Origin: Facklamia sp050409585
GTDB lineage: Bacteria; Bacillota; Bacilli; Lactobacillales; Aerococcaceae
Direction of reading: 5' to 3'
DNA: 64,000 nucleotides
NCBI RefSeq assembly: GCF_050409585.1
Contig: NZ_JBNUPE010000001.1
Span: forward strand, 62,001 to 126,000
The position numbers and the translations under genes are program-made. Shown here piece by piece: positions 45,924 through 53,248 of the stretch (the first letter of the stretch is position 1; each line of letters opens with the position of its first letter). Under the pieces are notes generated by a model. That model did not search any database. It was not told the origin of the DNA and saw only the letters and a list, made by a program, of their open reading frames with translations.

Positions 45924-47243
45924 TTAATAAATGGATTTAAAAAGTTGATAAAGTTCTACATTGGCTGTGTCTTTAAAATGATGAACCGCTAAATTGTCAG
46001 GTCCTTCCATGGTAATCAAAACTCTTGGGATTCCTTGATCTTCAACAAATAAATAAAAATGTCGTTCCGCTCTAGGATTATCTTGATCACGAATATCAGT
46101 CATTGCCATTAAGACATTGATTTCATCATTAATAAGCTGTTCAGCTTGATAATGAGCCTTTCGTTCCTGACCATCTAAGTGAATTACCATTGACTTTAAA
46201 GGAAGGTCCCCACCTAAGAAGTCTATAGGCGTCTCTGGAGTGACAAACTCATATTTTTGACCCATTTTTGCTTGCCAGTCTCTGACTGCTGTCATCAATG
46301 CTTGTTTTTGCTTTGATGACCCATTTAATGATTGCTCTTTTGCTTCAGTCGATAATGACTGGACTTGATAATTGGGGTAATAATTATTAATCACTCGACC
46401 ATATACTTGTGACCAATCGTAAGCTACTAAAGGATGTAGCTCAGGACTAGCCAAGTGACCCTCTGTGATTTTACCAGAAGGAATATGGAAATAATAAGGA
46501 GTCGTTCCCCCAATATCTTGTACAAATGCTCCGTTGGTGATGGTATACATTTCATATTGTTCACTCGGATACTCTAACTCTTCAGGAATAGTAAACATCT
46601 CGTCACCAAAACCAAAACTATAGGCTTCTGGTGCATAGCTAGAAGCTAGACTGATGCGAATTAATTGGTCGAGATGTTGATCATCAAGTGCTAAATATTT
46701 CACAATGTTTTTTGCAAAATCAGTCCCCTCTAATAGAAAATAGCCCGGTAAGTTCTGATTGATACCGGCTTGATAAGATTCCATAATCGCACTGACTATG
46801 AAAAGACGTAATTGATTCAAAGCTTTTTGATCTGCTGAACTTAATTCAGCTAACAACATCTTTTCTAGACCAAAAGAATGTGAAAATATTTCTCTTAAAT
46901 TGGCAATATGATTCGCGTCTTCTTCAACACTTTGATATTCAATAAGATTCTCATAATAATCATTGTAAAGCTTTGGAATGATCCAATGATAGGAGGTATC
47001 AAAATTAGCCGGCCCCATTTGCTGTAAACTAGCAATAGTATATTGGGGAGCATCTAATGAATAGGATTGTACCGTTTCTTGCCACAGTTCCATTGCTTGT
47101 CGAACTTCTTGAATATCTACTGCTTCTTCGGCAAAGACTAAATTCTCACCTTGAGCAAAGTAACTTTGATGAGGAGAATGAACCATCCCCATACCACTGA
47201 AGCCAGTCACCATCATCAGGCCAAGTCGTAAAATTTTCTTCAT
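45924..47243 (-). CDS. secreted protein with C-terminal DUF4767 domain
   Basis: 439 residues from the ATG at 47243. A basic signal peptide (KKILRLGLMMVTGFSGMG) is followed by a mature part without lipobox cysteine. Residues ~40-300 are unrecognised and acidic. The last ~130 residues match DUF4767 of Lactobacillales surface proteins, by the YLFVEDQGIPRVLI and FKDTANVELYQLF blocks. The family is normally lipoprotein-borne and of unknown function. Monocistronic, ends at a terminator. Confidence 0.75.
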   Translation of the reverse strand: MKKILRLGLMMVTGFSGMGMVHSPHQSYFAQGENLVFAEEAVDIQEVRQAMELWQETVQSYSLDAPQYTIASLQQMGPANFDTSYHWIIPKLYNDYYENLIEYQSVEEDANHIANLREIFSHSFGLEKMLLAELSSADQKALNQLRLFIVSAIMESYQAGINQNLPGYFLLEGTDFAKNIVKYLALDDQHLDQLIRISLASSYAPEAYSFGFGDEMFTIPEELEYPSEQYEMYTITNGAFVQDIGGTTPYYFHIPSGKITEGHLASPELHPLVAYDWSQVYGRVINNYYPNYQVQSLSTEAKEQSLNGSSKQKQALMTAVRDWQAKMGQKYEFVTPETPIDFLGGDLPLKSMVIHLDGQERKAHYQAEQLINDEINVLMAMTDIRDQDNPRAERHFYLFVEDQGIPRVLITMEGPDNLAVHHFKDTANVELYQLFKSIY

Positions 47244-47290
47244 TGCTAACACCCTTTCCCTTATTTTTTATTCATAACGATTGAACACTT

Positions 47291-47701
47291 TTAGTTGATA
47301 ACAACTTGGTAAGTAGCATTAGCTTTCATTAACTTATGCATGGGACAGCGTTCAAGAGCAACTTCTACGATAGAATCAGCTAAATCTGCTTGAACATGGG
47401 GCATAGAGATTTGAACTTTAACCACAAATTGATAGCCGGGATTATCTTGGTGTAGTTCGACCAAGACAGATACTTGAGTCTGGTGTTTAATCCCTCGACG
47501 AATTTCTTCTGCTTCTATGGTAGCATTTAGACAAGTTGCTATGGCCATTCCCAGAAGTTGCTCCGGATTACTACCTTCTATTTCACTTAATGGACTGGAA
47601 ACCTTAACTTCAAAACCTGCTGGATCTTCAACAAAGGTTTTGCCTTGAATACCGTCTCGATTAACTACTTTAGTTTGATAAAGCGTTTTTCCTTCCATCA
47701 T
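47291..47701 (-). CDS. OsmC/Ohr family protein
   Basis: 137 residues of the OsmC fold, which uses two cysteines to reduce organic peroxides. The first cysteine lies in LLGMAIATCLNATI and the second in VALERCPMHKLM, both conserved. The start is at 47701 (or 47698), with AGGAGG 10 nt upstream. Subclass (OsmC or Ohr) is not decided. It lies near the CstR-type repressor but with its own leader. Confidence 0.88.
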   Translation of the reverse strand: MMEGKTLYQTKVVNRDGIQGKTFVEDPAGFEVKVSSPLSEIEGSNPEQLLGMAIATCLNATIEAEEIRRGIKHQTQVSVLVELHQDNPGYQFVVKVQISMPHVQADLADSIVEVALERCPMHKLMKANATYQVVIN

Positions 47702-47818
47702 TTGCAAAAAACCTCCTGTACTCTTTCTGATACTATTGTATAAGCTTTTTTTAGAATATGCTATCTATGTCTCACTAAAAACTAAATCTTTCGCTTTCAT
47801 TACTTGATAGCTCACACT

Positions 47819-48085
47819 CTATTTTTTTATAATCATCGAAATAGCTTGCTCTAGTCGTTGATTCTGCTTTTCTGAATCTTTATCACCAGTAGTTAAACAT
47901 TCTTTTAAATTTTCAACCATGATTATGCCCATAATACGATCCACACTCGAACGAATAGCAGTTAGTTGGGTTACTATATCCATACAGTCTCTGTCCTCTT
48001 CTAACATCTTTTGGACCCCTCTTAATTGACCTTCTGCTCGTTTTAAACGATTAAGTAGGTTTTTCTTATTATTATCTTTATGCAT
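47819..48085 (-). CDS. cstR: CsoR-superfamily repressor, persulfide-sensing CstR type
   Basis: 88 residues, DUF156/CsoR superfamily. The two sensor cysteines are in DRDCMDIV and NLKECL. The position four before the second Cys, a copper-ligand His in CsoR, is Asn here, exactly as in S. aureus CstR (MGII-SEN-L-EC). So it is predicted to sense persulfide, not Cu(I). It is divergent from a rhodanese, and an ATACCC-N4-GGGTAT operator lies between them. Confidence 0.9.
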   Translation of the reverse strand: MHKDNNKKNLLNRLKRAEGQLRGVQKMLEEDRDCMDIVTQLTAIRSSVDRIMGIIMVENLKECLTTGDKDSEKQNQRLEQAISMIIKK

Positions 48086-48125
48086 GATAAACTCCTCTTA
48101 TGTATTTGTTCTTAAATTTTAAAAC

Positions 48126-48175
48126 TTGACAAATCTTTTGCATTGATGTTTAATATACCCTACCGGGTATGTTAA
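48126..48175. promoter_or_regulatory. divergent promoters with CstR operator
   Basis: Plus strand, for the rhodanese: TTGACA (48126-48131), 17 nt, TTTAAT (48149-48154). Minus strand, for cstR: TTAACA (48170-48175), 17 nt, TAAACA (48147-48152). The palindrome ATACCC-TACC-GGGTAT (48155-48170) lies in the cstR spacer and just after the rhodanese -10, so one bound repressor could silence both. Confidence 0.85.
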
Positions 48176-48252
48176 GTATATAATTTATTGGCTTAAACTA
48201 CCACTTATTTATAAAAAATCACTTTTATATGTCAAACAGAAAGGAAGATACC

Positions 48253-48555
48253 ATGTTCCCAACGATTTCCATTGAAGAACTTTATCAAAAATCTCAGGAA
48301 AAATCGCTTAATATTATTGATGTTCGAGGTGAAGCTGAATTCCAAGAAGGACATATCCCTGGATCTAAAAACATCCCCTTGAATCAGCTCCCAAATGAAT
48401 ATACATCTCTTAATCAAGATAAAGAATACTATTTAGTATGCCACTCGGGTGGACGTTCTAAAAGGGCTAGCCAATTCTTATCTAAAATGGATTATCAAGT
48501 GACTAATGTTACACCTGGAGCACCTTCTTGGCCTGGTGAACTAACCACCGACTAA
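48253..48555 (+). CDS. rhodanese-type sulfurtransferase
   Basis: 100 residues from the ATG at 48253 (AAAGGAAG upstream). Single rhodanese domain with the six-residue active loop CHSGGRS following YYLVCH and the conserved IIDVRGEAEFQEGHIPGS. Transfers or carries persulfide sulfur. Divergent from cstR and probably derepressed by persulfide stress. An IS remnant follows. Confidence 0.95.
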   Translation: MFPTISIEELYQKSQEKSLNIIDVRGEAEFQEGHIPGSKNIPLNQLPNEYTSLNQDKEYYLVCHSGGRSKRASQFLSKMDYQVTNVTPGAPSWPGELTTD

Positions 48556-48574
48556 GCAGAAATTATTAAATTAT

Positions 48575-49163
48575 AAAAGCCATCAGATCTAATAAGGCAC
48601 GGACCCCGAATAGTGAGACAAACATAAAAACACCTCCGTTAAATTCGTATGAAATGAATTTAATGGAGGTGTTTGATTAGGGTTAATCACCTAGCTTATT
48701 CTGCAAAAACAAAATGGAAATGTATTGAATTGAAACGTCATCAAGCAGCGATGGATGTCCTAAAAAAACACAAAGAGTTGAAGAGGAGTGGGTACCAAAA
48801 GTGGTCGTCGAAACAGTTGAAAGTTTAAAAGCGCATGATTCGGTGAGTTTAATCCTCTCCTGCTTATGGATCCGCTCGATCTACTTATTATCGTTGGAAA
48901 GTTCGTATAAATGCTAACCTAGAAAATGAAGGGAAAATTAAAATTGGACAATTATGTAAGAAACAGCCTTTCACCTATGGTTACCGTAAAATCACCCATT
49001 TAATCAACTTAGAAACAGAAAAAACTGTTAATCATAAGCGAGTTCAACAAATATTAGGCTAGGTGTCACCGGTTCAATACCGACAACAAGCAGCCTAACA
49101 AAGGTGTTTTTTATTCTGTCCCATTTATGGGGTACAGTGCCACAACAGATCATGATGGCTTTT
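48575..49163. terminator. split terminator hairpin interrupted by an IS
   Basis: Arm AAAAGCCATCA (48575-48585) and its exact complement TGATGGCTTTT (49153-49163) flank the IS remnant. Without the insertion they form an 11-bp intrinsic terminator between the convergent rhodanese and antiporter genes. Confidence 0.75.
48596..49141 (+). mobile_element. IS3-family insertion sequence remnant
   Basis: Imperfect ~40-bp terminal inverted repeats begin GGCAC...ACCCC on the left and read GGCAC...ACCCC as the complement of the right end. Inside, the plus strand holds a truncated orfA tail (VLKKHKELKRSGYQ) and an orfB fragment (STYYRWKVR, then PFTYGYRKITHLIN, then VNHKRVQQILG). 546 bp, versus ~1.2-1.4 kb for an intact element, so it is dead. 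A strong internal hairpin ACACCTCCGTTAAATTC/GAATTTAATGGAGGTGT lies at 48630-48673. Confidence 0.88.
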
Positions 49164-49171
49164 TGTGCTAA

Positions 49172-50365
49172 TTATTTGACTGAAGTATCCTCATGTTCTA
49201 ACCAAAGCGGCGCAAAATAATCAATAAAGATAGCGCCTAATGGAGCTGTTATTAAAATAGATACAGTGGCGGCTATTAAAATTAAAGAACCACTAGCAAT
49301 ACCAGCCATTAATGGGAGTCCACCGAGGGAAGCTTGAACCGTAGCTTTTGGTAAATAAGCTCCCATAATAAAATAACGCTCTTTCTTTGCAAATGGTGTC
49401 TTTAAAATGGATAAAGCAACCCCCAACATACGGAAAATAAGACCTATTACAATAATGATTACTATCGGCCAGCCCGCTTCTAAGGCTAAACTCGGATTGA
49501 CAATCACTCCTAGGAAGACAAAGAGGAAAATTTCAGCAAACTGCCAAATTTTTTGATACGAGGCTGTTAAAGTGACAGCCCTTTGCGGCGCTTTCTTTTG
49601 CACAATTAGGAAAATCACTAAAACAGCAAGCACACCTGAATAAGGCAGGATGTCAGTTAATAAGCTCTCTAAACCAAGAACTAAAAAAGAAATAGCTAAA
49701 GAGACAATTAAAGCTTGTTGCCCTTCCCACTGATAGCGGTTTAAGAAATAACTTAAGCTATGCCCCACTAAAAACCCCAAAAATATTCCTGTGACTACTG
49801 AAATAGGTGCAGATAATACCGTTGATGCTGAAACACCTTGACCTTGAGCTAATTGCATAAAGGCTGCAAATAATACAAAAATTAAAATATCATCTGCTGT
49901 CCCGCCTGCTAAAATCATTTGAGGAATGGCCTGTTTAGTTCCTAATCCTCGGTCAATTAACCCCACCATTCTCGGTACTAATACCGCAGGTGATACAGCC
50001 GCCAGTACACTAGCTAATAAAAATGAATCAACATAAGATATGTTTAAAAGATAAGGTCCAATCAAACCAATAGCTAAAATTTCACAAATTGCAGGTAAAA
50101 AACACATTAAAATAGCTGGTCTTCCTACTTTAATTAAATCCGAAAATTTTAAAGTTAGTCCAGCTCTAATCAAAATAATCATCAAAGCAATTTGACGAAT
50201 TTCTCCCGCCAAATGTGTTAATTCACCAGATAATAAATTGAAAACATTTGGACCTAAACAAATACCTAATACCAAATAGGCTAACAGTTTTGGTAAGTTA
50301 ATTTTTTCGAATAGTTTTCCAAACAACCACCCCAATATCAAGACAAGCCCTAAACTCCACAACAT
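49172..50365 (-). CDS. cation:proton antiporter (CPA2/Kef-NapA type)
   Basis: 397 residues, ~12-13 transmembrane segments, Na+/H+ exchanger fold (PF00999). The ATG at 50365 (AAAGGAGG upstream) begins MLWSLGLVLILG; an upstream extension would read through a terminator. The conserved segment GGTADDILIFVLF carries the two acidic residues used for ion exchange in CPA2 proteins. There is no RCK/TrkA domain. Position behind a fluoride-type riboswitch hints at a fluoride-stress role, as some napA-like genes share this control. Confidence 0.88.
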   Translation of the reverse strand: MLWSLGLVLILGWLFGKLFEKINLPKLLAYLVLGICLGPNVFNLLSGELTHLAGEIRQIALMIILIRAGLTLKFSDLIKVGRPAILMCFLPAICEILAIGLIGPYLLNISYVDSFLLASVLAAVSPAVLVPRMVGLIDRGLGTKQAIPQMILAGGTADDILIFVLFAAFMQLAQGQGVSASTVLSAPISVVTGIFLGFLVGHSLSYFLNRYQWEGQQALIVSLAISFLVLGLESLLTDILPYSGVLAVLVIFLIVQKKAPQRAVTLTASYQKIWQFAEIFLFVFLGVIVNPSLALEAGWPIVIIIVIGLIFRMLGVALSILKTPFAKKERYFIMGAYLPKATVQASLGGLPLMAGIASGSLILIAATVSILITAPLGAIFIDYFAPLWLEHEDTSVK

Positions 50366-50387
50366 TGCTTTTCCTCCTTTAAAATAC

Positions 50388-50487
50388 AAAAACTTCTGTA
50401 TGCCAAAAAAGCATACAGAAGTCATCAGCTAATTAGCGGTTTATCTACCTTGCTGAAGGTAAATAGGAAGTACTTCATTTCCTTTAA
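50388..50487 (-). promoter_or_regulatory. fluoride (crcB-type) riboswitch with terminator
   Basis: Read on the minus strand, GGAA-ATGAAGTAC-TTCC is the first stem-loop, whose ATGAAGT loop can pair with ACTTC. Then comes an optional hairpin ACCTTcagcAAGGT, the ATAAACCGC linker, the stem GCTAATTAGC, and GATGACTTCTGTATGC. The last part is one arm of a perfect 12-bp terminator (50392-50403 with 50411-50422) followed by T5. This is the fluoride aptamer architecture, whose pseudoknot keeps the terminator from forming. Predicted ON switch. Confidence 0.85.
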
Positions 50488-50492
50488 ATCTT

Positions 50493-50521
50493 AGTTTACC
50501 CTATTCTATTTTGTTAGGCAA
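50493..50521 (-). promoter_or_regulatory. promoter of the riboswitch-antiporter transcript
   Basis: TTGCCT (50516-50521), 17 nt, TAAACT (50493-50498), placing the start right before the aptamer. Confidence 0.6.
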
Positions 50522-50566
50522 GCTAAACTTTTAAGAAAAACAATAATTTTAAAAGGGTAATTTTAT

Positions 50567-50594
50567 TTGCCAAATTCCTAGTTCGTGCTATAAT
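50567..50594 (+). promoter_or_regulatory. promoter of the leader RNA
   Basis: TTGCCA (50567-50572), 16 nt, TATAAT (50589-50594), pointing rightward. Confidence 0.75.
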
Positions 50595-50599
50595 TTTTA

Positions 50600-50833
50600 T
50601 AGTATCGTTTTACGATGGATACTGGTTCGTTCATTTCGATCAGTAGGGTTTATCTGATGCTTATATCGTCGATAAAGAGCCTAGTTGAAACCTGATGTGG
50701 AGTCTGCAAAGGCTAAAAAGATTACTAGAAGCTCAGAGTTTTACCAAAAGAAAAATTAGCAAACAAAAAAAGCATCCATACCATCTTAAGATTGCCGTAC
50801 GAGGTTAGCCTACGACACAAGCAGTCTTTTTTT
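50600..50833 (+). ncRNA. unassigned structured leader RNA with terminator
   Basis: About 230 nt between a promoter and a T7-ending terminator, in front of a YitT-family gene. Visible helices: AGTATC/GATACT near the 5' end (50601-50623), ATCAG/CTGAT (50639-50658) and AGCCT/AGGCT (50678-50714). The terminator AAGATTGC/GCAGTCTT (50788-50828) competes with an alternative pairing GACACAA/TTGTGTC (50814-50838). This looks like a cis-regulatory leader. Known T-box, TPP, SAM, purine, glycine, fluoride and M-box signatures do not fit. Confidence 0.55.
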
Positions 50834-50877
50834 GTGTCCTAATGAGACTTCGTGTAATAAAAATTAGGAGTGTAAAT

Positions 50878-51531
50878 ATGCTTAAGCGCTTTTTGAGTCG
50901 CTTTTTATTAAGTAAAAAAGAAATATTGGTTATTGCATTAGGAGCCTTTATCATGGCTTTTGGCTTGGTGAACATTCATATGCCCGCTAAAATTACAGAA
51001 GGGGGTGTCATTGGTTTAGTTCTCTTCTGCTATCATTTCTTTGGCTGGGAGCCATCTAAATTAAGTTTTTTAGCAGATATTAGCTGCTACCTTATTGGCT
51101 TATCCTTATTAGGTAAAGATTTTATTCGCCGTGTCATTCACGCATCCTTTCTATTTGCTGTTTTCTATCGCCTTTGTCTATGGATGGGACCCGTTCTTCC
51201 AAGCCTTTATGATAGACCTTTATTAGCTGCTATCTTAGGAGGCGTTGCAATCGGCGTAGGATGTGGTTTATGTATCAGTCAAGGTTGTGCCGCAGGGGGC
51301 GATGATGCTTTGGCAATGGTTATTTCTGAGAGGGCCCACGTATCAATTACAAAAGCCTATTTGTTAACAGATGGCGTGGTTTTATTACTTTCACTGCTAT
51401 ATATTGCTCCACAACACCTGATCTTTTCTTTTATTACCACTTTAGTTTCATCAACAATTATTGGTCAATTCGAACTACATTTTCCTAGCTTTGACTTACC
51501 AAAAGCTTCATCCGTTGCTAAAGCCCAATAA
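50878..51531 (+). CDS. YitT-family (DUF161) membrane protein
   Basis: 217 residues from the ATG at 50878 (TTAGGAG 7 nt upstream). Five hydrophobic segments, the first with the typical IALGAFIMAFGLVNIHMPAKITEGG motif of the YitT N-terminal membrane domain. Full YitT proteins carry an extra C-terminal DUF2179 domain; this one lacks it and is the short form. A conserved SQGCAAGGDDALAM segment resembles the family's GGTDI motif. Substrate and role are unknown. yaaA follows after 12 nt. Confidence 0.85.
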   Translation: MLKRFLSRFLLSKKEILVIALGAFIMAFGLVNIHMPAKITEGGVIGLVLFCYHFFGWEPSKLSFLADISCYLIGLSLLGKDFIRRVIHASFLFAVFYRLCLWMGPVLPSLYDRPLLAAILGGVAIGVGCGLCISQGCAAGGDDALAMVISERAHVSITKAYLLTDGVVLLLSLLYIAPQHLIFSFITTLVSSTIIGQFELHFPSFDLPKASSVAKAQ

Positions 51532-51543
51532 AGGAGTGTGCCT

Positions 51544-52248
51544 ATGACTTTAATTATTTTCTCTCCCAGTAAAGAGATGGATACGATAGTCGGTAATGGT
51601 TTAATACCACAATCAGATCCCGTCCAAGCCATTATCAAAGAGCTTGCCTTAAAAGATACGACTGAGTTAGAAAAACTCTTTAAATGCTCAGCTGAACTTG
51701 CTCAAGATATCTATCATCGTTATCAAGTCATTAATAAAAAAACAGCTCGTCCTGCTCATCAAGTCTATCAAGGCCTAGCCTTTCGGCAAATCAAATGGGA
51801 TAAAATAGACTTGAATTATGCTAAAAACCATCTTAAAATTCTATCTGCTTTATATGGGCCAATCTCTCCTCTTCAACCAATCAATCCCTACCGTTTAGAC
51901 TTTAATACCTCGCTAAAAATCAAAAATCAAAGCTTAAAAAGCTTGTGGAAACCTCTTTACAATAATGTGTTCGAAGAACAAACCGTCATTAATCTCGCTT
52001 CTAATGAGTTTGCTTCTTTACTAGACCCTAAAAAAATGCAACTCATCCAGATTAACTTCTATAAAGATATAGAATTAGGTAAAAAGGCACCTTCAGCCAC
52101 CAGTAAAAAATTGAGAGGGGCTCTACTCAACTATTTACTACAAACAAAATCTTTAGATTTAAATACCTTTAAAGCATTTAAGGCCTTTGAATATAGCTAT
52201 GCCAATGGTGATTTCGAAAACAAAGAAATTAACTACTGTCTCAATTAG
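51544..52248 (+). CDS. yaaA: YaaA/UPF0246 family peroxide stress protein
   Basis: 234 residues from the ATG at 51544, after AAAGGAG. Family starts IIFSPSKEM, and the AYQGLAF-type segment (HQVYQGLAFRQIKW), LYGPISPLQPINPYRLDF and the C-terminal NYCLN fit. In E. coli YaaA lowers free intracellular iron during H2O2 stress. The middle is shorter than in E. coli (257 residues). A degenerate second copy of its 3' end lies ~850 nt downstream. Confidence 0.9.
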   Translation: MTLIIFSPSKEMDTIVGNGLIPQSDPVQAIIKELALKDTTELEKLFKCSAELAQDIYHRYQVINKKTARPAHQVYQGLAFRQIKWDKIDLNYAKNHLKILSALYGPISPLQPINPYRLDFNTSLKIKNQSLKSLWKPLYNNVFEEQTVINLASNEFASLLDPKKMQLIQINFYKDIELGKKAPSATSKKLRGALLNYLLQTKSLDLNTFKAFKAFEYSYANGDFENKEINYCLN

Positions 52249-52266
52249 TAAAATATTCAAAATCTA

Positions 52267-52306
52267 AAACCCTCTTAAAACAACTTGATAAGGTGTTTAA
52301 GAGGGT
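52267..52306 (+). terminator. yaaA terminator
   Basis: AACCCTCTTAAA / TTTAAGAGGGTT, followed by a T-containing tail. Confidence 0.8.
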
Positions 52307-52310
52307 TCTT

Positions 52311-52365
52311 ATTTAAATCAATTTCATTTATCTGCTGGAAACTCTACAGATTTTACCTACATTTT
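52311..52365 (-). pseudogene. fragment of a dppF 3' end
   Basis: Minus strand reads VKSVEFPADK then, after one frame change, MKLI-stop. The intact dppF at 53249 ends SVEFPEEQMKLI. So this is a diverged copy of its last ~15 codons placed after yaaA. Confidence 0.75.
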
Positions 52366-52419
52366 AAACTATATTCTATAAAATCTTAGTTAAGAATAAA
52401 TTTTGATTAAAATATCGTA

Positions 52420-52641
52420 TTAATTATCTCCAGTAGATAGATAAAAAATTTCTTCAAATTTCTTATCGAGTGCTAAACATAGTAAATAGGCCAATTTTGC
52501 AGTTGGGTTATACTGACCTGTTTCTATTGAGGAAATAGTATTTCGAGATACTCCAACCATATTTGCCAATTCTTCTTGAGTTAGTTTTAATTCTTTTCGT
52601 AAACCTTTTAGATTATTCTTTAGTTTTAACTTTTCATCCAT
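52420..52641 (-). CDS. XRE-family helix-turn-helix regulator
   Basis: 73 residues, a bare HTH_3 domain (LTQEELANMVGVSRNTISSIETGQYNP), Cro/CI-like with a short tail. Its start ATGGATGA overlaps the stop of the upstream DUF6442-like gene, so the pair is a translationally coupled operon. Such XRE + small membrane protein pairs are common in Firmicutes, with unproven function. The promoter has a 10-bp palindrome in its spacer that may be its operator. Confidence 0.9.
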   Translation of the reverse strand: MDEKLKLKNNLKGLRKELKLTQEELANMVGVSRNTISSIETGQYNPTAKLAYLLCLALDKKFEEIFYLSTGDN

Positions 52642-52947
52642 AATAAAGATCCTTTACAAAAAACACTATTGCAACTATTCCCACTATAAACAATAGGATA
52701 AACAAAAATAAATATTTTATTTCTTTCCTTGCAAAGTATTTATATAATTCTCCTACTCCAATTGAAAGACACAGCATGGCAAGAATATCCAAAAAAGGGA
52801 GATTCTGCGATTCTTTAATAGCGGAAATAAATGCAGCGATACCAATTAATGCCCTCGAAATCCAAACGCTCGATTTATCATTAACAAAAATCTCTCCCTC
52901 ATCTTTTTTTCCTTTTGAGCCAGCTTTAAAAAATCATCTTTTTCCAA
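52634..52947 (-). pseudogene. DUF6442-like small membrane protein, frameshifted at an A7 run
   Basis: From the TTG at 52947 (AAAGGGGAG upstream) the frame reads MEKDDFLKLAQKEKK, then runs out of frame. One A more in the A7 run (52904-52910) restores DEGEIFVNDKSSVWISRALIGIAAF and two to three further transmembrane segments to the TGA at 52634. The restored protein is ~104 residues and resembles the DUF6442 membrane partners of XRE regulators. It could be a pseudogene, a read error, or expressed by slippage on the A-run. Confidence 0.75.
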
Positions 52948-52982
52948 GTTTATCTCCCCTTTGCCATGTTTACTTTTCTTAA

Positions 52983-53011
52983 ATTGTATATTTGCAAAGT
53001 TAACTTGTCAA
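52983..53011 (-). promoter_or_regulatory. promoter of the XRE island with palindromic spacer
   Basis: TTGACA (53006-53011), 17 nt, TACAAT (52983-52988) on the minus strand. The spacer contains the perfect palindrome AAGTTAACTT (52997-53006), a likely autoregulatory operator. Confidence 0.85.
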
Positions 53012-53091
53012 GATAAAAATTTATTATCTTCAATAATTACGAAAAAACTATGAATTGATTGGCTCAAACATCTCCTTCGCATAAATCCTCT

Positions 53092-53187
53092 GACTTAGAA
53101 AGCTTTTATGAGAATAAAGCTTTTAACTACGCTTATATGAAAGGTAATTTCCAAAAGAAACAAATCAACTATTGCTTAATGAAATAA
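53092..53187 (+). pseudogene. fragment of a yaaA 3' end
   Basis: Plus strand encodes DLESFYENKAFNYAYMKG then NFQKKQINYCLMK-stop. The intact yaaA at 51544 ends FEYSYANGDFENKEINYCLN. So ~30 codons of a second, diverged yaaA sit next to the dpp operon. Confidence 0.8.
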
Positions 53188-53195
53188 AATCATTA

Positions 53196-53242
53196 TAAAA
53201 ATCCCTTCTAACTACCTAGTACAGAGGTGTTTTAGAAGGGAT
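53196..53242 (-). terminator. dpp terminator
   Basis: ATCCCTTCTAA / TTAGAAGGGAT stem (53201-53211 and 53232-53242), T5 on the minus strand. Confidence 0.8.
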
Positions 53243-53248
53243 ATTAAT

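Noticed and set aside
49065..49090. tRNA-like T-arm CGGTTCAATACCG inside the IS remnant
   Set aside because: There is no anticodon arm, acceptor stem or CCA around it.
50685..50715. TPP-like string TTGAAACCTGATGTGG in the orphan leader
   Set aside because: It resembles the TPP aptamer's TGAACCTGAT, but an extra A breaks the motif, no CTGAGA helix exists upstream and the gene is not thiamine related.
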